Under the pieces are notes generated by a model. The model was not told where the DNA came from. It saw only the letters and a list, made by a program, of their open reading frames with translations, and did not search any database. From Euryarchaeota archaeon UBA10 (GTDB lineage: Archaea; Thermoplasmatota; Poseidoniia; Poseidoniales; Poseidoniaceae): 5,301 nucleotides of DNA. Numbering within the stretch: the first letter of the stretch is position 1; each line of letters starts with the position of its first letter. Both the position numbers and the translations under genes were made by a program. Below, in pieces: positions 1 through 5,301 of the stretch. The stretch lies in contig DAGO01000046.1 in assembly GCA_002498185.1 (NCBI GenBank), forward strand, positions 1 through 5,301. The letters run 5' to 3'.

Positions 1-1035
1 TTCGAGCATGGCCTAGCCCTAGCTTGGTCTGATGGAGCACTATCTCGTGATGGTGCAATCATGCTCGAAACTTTGCAAAAGCAATTGGGACTGAGTGACA
101 AAGAAAGAGCCATTCAAGAGCAAGCCTGGCTCTCTGATATGACAAAGAGTCCGCGCAGGTCTTTTGGTGATGGTGATCAAATCCTAAGAGAATGGCTTGA
201 GGGTTTGAATGACAGAGAAAATTTAGCAGCGAGCGCTCGTGACATGGGCCGTGCTGCACTAGATGTTGGCCTCTCCAAATCAGCATGGAGAGACGCTTAC
301 CGATTTGCAAATGGGCTTGGACTAGGAGAAGATTTGGCTTCAGGAGTTTGGTTAGAAGAAGAAGCTGAGCCACTAAATGGTTGGCCGGCCGCCCTAGACC
401 CACTTGCTATTATCCTAGGTTTAGTAATCTCAGTACCGAAATCCGCACCTTTACAACCAACTGAATTAGCAGAAGGAGATGCCTTTGTTATCATCGATAA
501 TTCAGGTGCTAACTCAAAGCTACTCTCTTGGATGCCGGATTTGATTCCTGTCAATCATGAAAAATGTGCTTGGGGCTGGAGTGGTGGCGACAAAGTCTCA
601 ACCGCACCTCCAAACAAAGACCTAGTGTACTGTAATTCAGTGGTTCTTGCATGGATTCGAAGATTGATTGCAATGCGTCATAAAAGAGGGGAAAGCGGCC
701 TGGAGGGATTGCCAGAAGGATTCCAGGTTATGCCTTCTTCTGCCGAACTGGAAAGAGATGGAAACAATCTGAAATTATCAATGATTGTTGACCTAGGTGA
801 AAGCGGATTAGTTAGACCGTGGGCTAGCGTCAGAGTTGATGGAGAGATAACCGCGAATCCCGCTCCTGAAGGCCTAGCCACGAACTGGGTTAAGATCCAT
901 GACAGCCTAGCTAATGTCATGATCACCGCTCTTGAAACGCTACCAAGACAATTATTGCAAGCTGCAGGATTACAATCAGAATGCACTAATATTTCAATCC
1001 ATGAAGGATGGATTACTCATGACTTGAGTGAATGA
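1..1035 (+). CDS. Uncharacterised soluble protein, 5'-truncated by the window edge
   Basis: I do not recognise this family. The frame is open from base 1, giving 344 visible residues before the TGA at 1033-1035. The first ATG is at 61, but the 20 residues before it read as normal protein and continue into the same helical stretch (AWSDGALSRDGAIMLETLQK), so the true start is probably upstream. Visible residues 1-115 look mostly helical; the pattern DGxLSxDxxxxLExLxxxLGLS resembles TerB-like or EF-hand-like helical domains by eye only. Residues 125-215 are more beta-like and rich in Trp and Pro, with a hydrophobic segment (ALDPLAIILGLVISV, 131-145) that looks too short and too embedded for a clear membrane anchor. 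Residues 240-285 look like beta strands and 298-323 like an amphipathic helix. No signal peptide or catalytic motif can be judged. The 3' end overlaps the convergent OsmC-like gene by 23 bases. Coding status is well supported; function is unknown. Confidence 0.8.
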   Translation, partial: FEHGLALAWSDGALSRDGAIMLETLQKQLGLSDKERAIQEQAWLSDMTKSPRRSFGDGDQILREWLEGLNDRENLAASARDMGRAALDVGLSKSAWRDAYRFANGLGLGEDLASGVWLEEEAEPLNGWPAALDPLAIILGLVISVPKSAPLQPTELAEGDAFVIIDNSGANSKLLSWMPDLIPVNHEKCAWGWSGGDKVSTAPPNKDLVYCNSVVLAWIRRLIAMRHKRGESGLEGLPEGFQVMPSSAELERDGNNLKLSMIVDLGESGLVRPWASVRVDGEITANPAPEGLATNWVKIHDSLANVMITALETLPRQLLQAAGLQSECTNISIHEGWITHDLSE

Positions 1036-1405
1036 TAACTTCGGATGTTATCTTACAATCATCTCGTAAACTGTTTGAAACACTGCAGTATTTCTCATGT
1101 GACTTGTGTACAACGCGTTCCACTAGTCTTTGTGGAACATCACCCACAACATGATACACCATGTGCATGGAAGTGAAGTATCTAGGAGACTCATCATTAC
1201 GTGTTGAATCCATATCGACCCACACTTTGGAAAACTCTCGCTCTTTCAAGCCAATGACAACATCAACTATTGAGCAAGCGCCGACCATTTGTAAAGCGAG
1301 TTGCATGGGACTTGGCCCTTCTTCCCAATTCATCTCAATTCTCTGACCATTGGAATTGATTCCAACCATATTTTTCCCGCCAGTCCACTCAACTGTACCT
1401 TGCAT
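1013..1405 (-). CDS. OsmC/Ohr superfamily protein, YhfA-like
   Basis: From the ATG at 1403-1405 this encodes 130 residues, close to the roughly 134 of E. coli YhfA, and the start MQGTVEW matches YhfA-like N-termini (MQARVKW). Family hallmarks follow in order: the PSPM turn (31-34), then GACS with Cys44 at the start of the central helix, then ESPRYFT (72-78), then EKYCSV with Cys107 on the second long helix. Cys44 and Cys107 correspond to the paired reactive cysteines of OsmC/Ohr thiol peroxidases, which reduce organic hydroperoxides. The physiological substrate of the YhfA branch is not established, so peroxidase activity is inferred. No signal peptide, so cytosolic. An in-frame ATG at 1490-1492 would add 29 residues, but these do not resemble the family and would overlap the icd start codon, so I prefer the internal start. 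The gene is convergent with the upstream-partial gene (23-base overlap) and divergent from icd. Confidence 0.9.
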   Translation of the reverse strand: MQGTVEWTGGKNMVGINSNGQRIEMNWEEGPSPMQLALQMVGACSIVDVVIGLKEREFSKVWVDMDSTRNDESPRYFTSMHMVYHVVGDVPQRLVERVVHKSHEKYCSVSNSLRDDCKITSEVIIHSSHE

Positions 1406-1490
1406 AAATGCCCCAACTCTCGCTATGAGATGAAACCACCGTTGACCGCTTTGTTGATGAAGGGGGTCAAGTTGGGTCGTAACGAGCACC
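1406..1490. promoter_or_regulatory. Divergent intergenic region between the OsmC-like gene and icd
   Basis: These 85 bases lie between the preferred OsmC-like start and the icd ATG, so both promoters must be here or extend into the neighbouring coding sequences. I see no convincing bacterial -35/-10 pair and no clear archaeal TATA box. TTGACC at 1442-1447 looks like a -35 hexamer but has no TATAAT-like partner at the right distance. It forms a 6-bp inverted repeat with GGTCAA at 1465-1470 (17-base spacer), which is weak and could be chance. An AGGGGG run at 1461-1466 is too far (about 24 bases) from the icd ATG to act as a ribosome binding site. The region is also an open minus-strand frame, so the gap disappears if the longer OsmC start is used. 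Confidence 0.5.
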
Positions 1491-2717
1491 ATGTCAGGCA
1501 GTCCAATTACGATGGAAAACGGAGTTCTAGTAATACCAGATAACCCAATTGTTCACTACATCGAAGGTGATGGTATTGGAGTTGATATTACACCGGTAAT
1601 GATTGAAGTCGTAGATGCTGCTGTATCAAAGGCTTACGCTGGTACAAAATCGATTACTTGGAGTGAAACGCTCGCTGGAGAAAAGGCATTCAACAACACA
1701 GGCGAATGGCTTCCTGAGGCTACGCTAGATGCAATGCGAACCGGCCTAGTTTCTATCAAAGGGCCTCTAACTACTCCAGTCGGCGGCGGTATTCGCTCAC
1801 TGAATGTAGCACTAAGGCAGAAGTTGGACTTGTTCGCATGTGTAAGGCCTGTTCGCTGGTATGACGGAACACCTTCGCCAGTAAAATCTCCTGGCGATGT
1901 TGACATGATTATTTTCAGAGAAAACAGCGAAGATGTCTATGCCGGAATCGAATGGGAGGCAGGCTCTCCTGAAGTCGCCAAGGTGATGGACTTCCTAGTT
2001 AATGAGATGGGGGTTGACAAAATCCGATTCCCGAATACTTCAGGTATTGGAATTAAGCCAATCAGCAAAGAAGGTACTGCTAGAATCGTACGTGCCGCAA
2101 TCCAATATGCGGTCGACAACGACAAAGATAGTGTTACATTAGTTCACAAAGGTAACATCATGAAATTCACAGAGGGTGGATTCAGAGATTGGGGTTACGA
2201 ATTGGCCAAGGAAGAATTCGGTGCAACTGAATTAGATGGTGGACCATGGTGCACATTTGAAAACCCAAAGAGTGGGAATACAATCACGATCAAGGATGTT
2301 ATTGCTGACGCTATGCTTCAACAAATTATCACAAGACCTGCAGAATACGGAGTCCTTGCGACAATGAACCTGAATGGCGACTACATCTCTGATGCACTGG
2401 CAGCACAAGTAGGGGGAATCGGTATTGCACCCGGTGCAAATATCAATTACGATACTGGAATCTCTATCTTTGAAGCAACCCATGGTACCGCTCCAAAATA
2501 TGCAGGCCAAGACAAAGTGAACCCAGGCTCCCTAATCCTATCAGCTGAAATGATGCTAAGGCACATGGGCTGGAAAGAGGCTGCTGATCTAATTGTCAGC
2601 GGAATGGAAGGAGCAATCTCTGCAAAGACAGTAACTTACGACTTCGAGAGATTAATGGATGATGCTGAACTACTGTCATGTTCAGAATTTGGAAAGGCGA
2701 TTATCTCTCACATGTGA
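1491..2717 (+). CDS. icd: NADP-dependent isocitrate dehydrogenase
   Basis: Full-length cytosolic enzyme of 408 residues (E. coli Icd has 416). It oxidatively decarboxylates isocitrate to 2-oxoglutarate in the TCA cycle and makes NADPH; the family is homodimeric and needs Mg2+ or Mn2+. Similarity to E. coli Icd is clear end to end. Substrate residues are present: Ser103 and Asn105 in GGGIRSLNVALRQ, Arg109, Arg119 and Arg143, plus catalytic Tyr150 (SEDVYAG) and Lys220 (VHKGNIMKF). Metal ligands are Asp273, Asp297 and Asp301 (LNGDYISDALAAQ). Cofactor residues Lys336-Tyr337 (GTAPKYAGQDK), Tyr383 and Arg387 (TYDFERLMD) match the NADP-specific form. Ser103 corresponds to the Ser113 phosphorylated by AceK in E. 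coli; no aceK is visible here. The ATG at 1491 lacks a good Shine-Dalgarno sequence, and ATG 1512 (residue 8, MENGVLVIPDN) is an alternative. It is divergent from the OsmC-like gene and convergent, 7 bases apart, with the PIN gene. Confidence 0.97.
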   Translation: MSGSPITMENGVLVIPDNPIVHYIEGDGIGVDITPVMIEVVDAAVSKAYAGTKSITWSETLAGEKAFNNTGEWLPEATLDAMRTGLVSIKGPLTTPVGGGIRSLNVALRQKLDLFACVRPVRWYDGTPSPVKSPGDVDMIIFRENSEDVYAGIEWEAGSPEVAKVMDFLVNEMGVDKIRFPNTSGIGIKPISKEGTARIVRAAIQYAVDNDKDSVTLVHKGNIMKFTEGGFRDWGYELAKEEFGATELDGGPWCTFENPKSGNTITIKDVIADAMLQQIITRPAEYGVLATMNLNGDYISDALAAQVGGIGIAPGANINYDTGISIFEATHGTAPKYAGQDKVNPGSLILSAEMMLRHMGWKEAADLIVSGMEGAISAKTVTYDFERLMDDAELLSCSEFGKAIISHM

Positions 2718-2719
2718 GA
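2706..2719. repeat. Perfect 14-bp palindrome over the icd stop codon
   Basis: TCTCACATGTGAGA reads identically on both strands and is centred between 2712 and 2713. It covers the last icd codons and the TGA stop, and ends six bases before the stop of the convergent PIN gene. As RNA it could fold into a 5-bp stem with a CAUG loop, on transcripts from either direction. The stem is short, not GC-rich, and lacks a following T run on either strand, so it does not qualify as a classic intrinsic terminator. A weak bidirectional 3'-end signal, a protein-binding site or chance are all possible; about 0.3 such palindromes are expected by chance in a window this size. Confidence 0.45.
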
Positions 2720-2724
2720 TTCGC

Positions 2725-5301
2725 TCAAATCCAAGAATTCAGATTGCGGCTGTTTGCGATAACACCGAATCCAAATCTTTCCTCGATTGCCCTAGCGACC
2801 AATGCGAAATCAGAATCCCTTGTGGCCATCAAGATGCTGCCCAATTCTCCTAGAGGGCGGCTAGCCATCGCAGTACACAAACTCATCAGAGTTTGGTCTG
2901 CAGCCTCTGGATAGATATCCTTGTCATTAATTACAGTGCGCAGTGGCTCGCTATGCATTCTCTTCATAGCAGTAATTTCATCATAAACTTCACTATGCTC
3001 AACCAAGAACTTCTTCAGTTCTGCACGAATATCTTCATCGTCAGCCTCATCCTCAATATGTAAATCAAGAGGCTTCCATGTTGAGAAATCAGATACAACC
3101 GATTTGGCTATTTCGACTAAGGTTTCCTTGTTGAGAACCTTAGCCAAATCATTCTCAGAAACCAATGTATCCGCAAATCTATCTCTGATTCTTTCAACAT
3201 CTGCAGCGATTGAAATTAACTCATTTTGGACAATCTTTGGCAACCAAAGGTGAATCACACCCTCTTGTGCACGGTGCTTGAGTATCCTATGGAAACTACC
3301 CCTGCCTCCAATATCAAGTGCCGCTTCAGAACTGATTCCTAATTTTTCAGAAATCCTGTATTGTAGTTCATCGATTAGAATGTTAGTATCAACAATGACT
3401 AGAGGTGATAGAGATAAATGACGCAAGTATGCTCTTTGCTTGATTGGCAAATTGTGTCGGTGTGTTGCGAACAATCTTCTTTCTGCGTCTGCCAATCTCT
3501 TGATGTCGAGAACACTGAATTTCCCAGAGTTTTGTGCACGCTCTAGCAGCATCAATCCTTCCAATGGCCTTTCAGCAGACGCTTCTAATGCGATTTCGTA
3601 TATTTCCTCTCCAGATGGATCATGCATCATTGCCTGAGCATAACGGTTCTCAAATGTATGCCGGTTCCTACGCCTCTCTCTTTGCAAAGAGTTCAGTGCC
3701 GCTTTCACTCTCCCAGAGAATGGCTCCCTTGGCAGCGGTCTTGGGTGGGAACTTGGATAATTCCTCAACATATCGAGTTCTTCTTCAGAATGCTTGACTC
3801 TTGGAACCTTTTCGACCTTTCCAAATTGGTCTTCTTGCTCAACCATTTCAGTTCGCTTTACGAAGTTGGTTAACAATCTCGTAGCTTCGTCTGTATTTCG
3901 CTTGTTGGCTGCAACATGAGATACGTTGAGGTATAATTGGAATCTCTTTGTCAGAGCGGATTTTAGTGCGGGTTCTTGTTCTAGCAAAGATACCGCTTCT
4001 GACCATTGCTCTGCATGCGCAAGATGAATCAATGCTTTTCGATGTAGCAAAATCTTGTGCTCATAATCAAAGTCTTCGTGGTCTCCAGCACGTTTGTAGT
4101 CACGAGCTGCATTCAACTCGTCATCGTTGCTGACATGCACGGCCGCTCTTGCTAAAGTATGCCAAGGTGATTGAGGGTCATTTTCTTGATACCATGATAC
4201 TAAATTGGCCAACCCAATGTCATACTCTAAAACCAGATGACGTACTGCTTGCATCATTGGCATAGCTGTGACCTCACCTGAAAGCAGACCATCAAGCAAT
4301 TCAACAACTCCCTTTGATTTGCCAGTTTGTAATAACCAAGATGCTCTATTCAATCGCAGAGTGTCAATTACGGCATTGAATAATCTTGATTCAACATCGG
4401 TTAATTTTGCTTCACTAACGCTCTTCACAAGGTTGTCCAAGACTTTGGAATCTGCTAAGCCATCGCCACCATCTTTCAGCGCTTGCTTACAATTGTTGAA
4501 TGCCTTAATTCCATTTTTATCTAGGGTGTCTACAACCCAATTATCATCTGATTGAGCCGCACCATCAAGCATCAAAATTAGACCACGGCTAGCTGCTGAA
4601 AATGCGCTAGGCACTTCTGCATCCTCCACAGTAGACAGAGCGTTTCTTCTTGCCTTTCTGATTGTAGTGAAATCCCAGCCTTTTGTTTTGGCAGGAAGGA
4701 GGTGAACGACCAATAGAGTAGCATATGGATGGTCAATGGAACGCTGTTCATCAACAAACAATACTTCTGCAAGGCGGCTTAAATCCAAGCCGCGAGTGAA
4801 TAGATCTATCGAGGCAGCAATTCCCAATGACGCACCCATATCATGCATTCTGCGAGCGGTAGCCAAACGCAGAGTTTCTCCGATCTCTTCATCTGTGACA
4901 ATTTCAGAGAGAGATTCTTCTGCCAAGTTTTCGATTTGTGATGCCAGCCAAGAAAATGCTTCCTCGCCTAACTCCTTCACGATTGGAACTAGAGTTTCCA
5001 TGTCTGCATCTGGTTCTACGTTTTGTGATTTCAGCAATTCAAGTGCTTCTTCTGTAGAACCCTCACGGACCAAAGCTGACAGTTTCAACCAAGTCAGAGA
5101 CTCTTTTTGTTGGGGAGTGCTAACTGTATCCAGCCCCTCTTGGATATCGGTGCTAGAAAGTTTGGATGTTTCACTAGGCATCAATTTCCACGCCTCTTGC
5201 TTTCTTGCAAGAGATAGTTCATCATCGCTAGTCAGCGATCTAGATTTATCCCAATCATTTGCAACTCCGATTCTCAATTGAATCAAATCTGTGAAGGCGT
5301 C
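2725..5301 (-). CDS. Large helical-repeat protein with C-terminal PIN nuclease domain, 5'-truncated by the window edge
   Basis: At least 858 residues are visible and the frame is open to the edge (DAFTD precedes the TTG at 5284-5286), so the start lies outside. Residues are numbered from that TTG. Residues 1-480 are nearly all helical, with TPR/PPR-like helix pairs, for example EGSTEEALELLKS (75-87) and AEQWSEAVSLLEQEP then NTDEATRLLTNFV (425-476). A Pro-rich linker (510-526) and an Arg-rich stretch RERRRNRH (536-543) follow, then another helical block (560-610). From about 628 there is a PIN domain with the four expected acidic residues: Asp633 (IVDTNILID), Glu689 (PKIVQNEL), Asp797 (EAADQTL) and Asp824 (ATRDSDF). 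PIN domains are Mg2+/Mn2+-dependent nucleases, usually acting on RNA. About 108 residues separate Glu689 and Asp797, including an acidic patch (745-752). No signal peptide or membrane segment is seen, and no antitoxin-like partner. Nuclease activity is inferred; the biological role is unknown. Confidence 0.88.
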   Translation of the reverse strand, partial: DAFTDLIQLRIGVANDWDKSRSLTSDDELSLARKQEAWKLMPSETSKLSSTDIQEGLDTVSTPQQKESLTWLKLSALVREGSTEEALELLKSQNVEPDADMETLVPIVKELGEEAFSWLASQIENLAEESLSEIVTDEEIGETLRLATARRMHDMGASLGIAASIDLFTRGLDLSRLAEVLFVDEQRSIDHPYATLLVVHLLPAKTKGWDFTTIRKARRNALSTVEDAEVPSAFSAASRGLILMLDGAAQSDDNWVVDTLDKNGIKAFNNCKQALKDGGDGLADSKVLDNLVKSVSEAKLTDVESRLFNAVIDTLRLNRASWLLQTGKSKGVVELLDGLLSGEVTAMPMMQAVRHLVLEYDIGLANLVSWYQENDPQSPWHTLARAAVHVSNDDELNAARDYKRAGDHEDFDYEHKILLHRKALIHLAHAEQWSEAVSLLEQEPALKSALTKRFQLYLNVSHVAANKRNTDEATRLLTNFVKRTEMVEQEDQFGKVEKVPRVKHSEEELDMLRNYPSSHPRPLPREPFSGRVKAALNSLQRERRRNRHTFENRYAQAMMHDPSGEEIYEIALEASAERPLEGLMLLERAQNSGKFSVLDIKRLADAERRLFATHRHNLPIKQRAYLRHLSLSPLVIVDTNILIDELQYRISEKLGISSEAALDIGGRGSFHRILKHRAQEGVIHLWLPKIVQNELISIAADVERIRDRFADTLVSENDLAKVLNKETLVEIAKSVVSDFSTWKPLDLHIEDEADDEDIRAELKKFLVEHSEVYDEITAMKRMHSEPLRTVINDKDIYPEAADQTLMSLCTAMASRPLGELGSILMATRDSDFALVARAIEERFGFGVIANSRNLNSWI

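Noticed and set aside
33..276. Possible internal duplication in the first gene, with GLS motifs about 60 residues apart
   Set aside because: Only a handful of residues match across the two segments when aligned without gaps; not enough to claim a repeat.
1442..1470. TTGACC read as a bacterial -35 element upstream of icd
   Set aside because: No acceptable -10 hexamer follows at 16-18 bases, so I do not call a promoter from it.
3235..3249. Small hairpin CTTTGG-CAA-CCAAAG
   Set aside because: It lies within the conserved coding sequence of the PIN domain (LWLPK region), with no regulatory context; short stems like this are common.
4774..4793. GC-rich 7-bp inverted repeat (GCGGCTT / AAGCCGC) with a 6-base loop
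   Set aside because: It sits inside the PIN gene over the codons for RGLDLSRLA. A few stems of this size are expected by chance in a window this long, and there is no T run or gene end nearby.
4736..5281. Plus-strand open frame of 181 codons opposite the PIN gene
   Set aside because: It is antisense to a strongly supported coding frame, Ser-rich with low complexity, has no recognisable domain, and looks like a shadow of the opposite strand.
2725..5301. Interpretation of the PIN gene as a VapC-type toxin of a toxin-antitoxin pair
   Set aside because: The protein is several times too long, and the visible side of it is icd in convergent orientation, with no small antitoxin gene. A partner beyond the window cannot be excluded but is not supported.

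Overview
The window is a compact stretch of microbial chromosome with moderate base composition (mid-40s % GC by eye). It carries four protein-coding genes on alternating strands (+, -, +, -) and only about 92 non-coding bases if the preferred starts are right. No tRNA, rRNA, insertion sequence, CRISPR array or phage module is visible. The source is uncertain. Dense packing, frequent AGA (Arg) and CTA (Leu) codons, no clear Shine-Dalgarno sequence before the visible starts, and a large uncharacterised helical protein ending in a PIN nuclease fit a streamlined, uncultivated, probably aquatic prokaryote. A marine-group-type euryarchaeon (Poseidoniales-like) is my leading guess. The isocitrate dehydrogenase and OsmC proteins are of bacterial (E. 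coli-like) type, so a bacterium cannot be excluded.

Layout. Bases 1-1035 (+) hold the 3' part of an unrecognised soluble protein. Its frame is open to the left edge, so the ATG at 61 is probably internal. Its 3' end overlaps by 23 bases, tail to tail, an OsmC/YhfA-like protein on the minus strand (1013-1405). Bases 1406-1490 are the only substantial intergenic gap, and they separate that gene from a divergent icd gene (1491-2717, +) encoding NADP-type isocitrate dehydrogenase with all the active-site residues I could check. A perfect 14-bp palindrome covers the icd stop codon. Seven bases further on is the stop of a very long minus-strand gene (2725 to the right edge, at least 858 residues). 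It encodes an alpha-helical, TPR-like repeat protein with a complete C-terminal PIN ribonuclease domain. Its frame is also open at the window edge.

How the genes relate. Alternating orientation means none of the four share an operon within the window. The one functional link worth considering is the divergent pair: Icd makes cytosolic NADPH, and OsmC-type proteins are thiol-dependent peroxide reductases or relatives, so a shared redox response is possible but unproven. The most unusual item is the long helical-repeat/PIN protein, which carries an acidic insertion in its nuclease domain and an Arg-rich segment before it. It could act in RNA turnover, translation quality control or defence. Nothing in the window decides between these.
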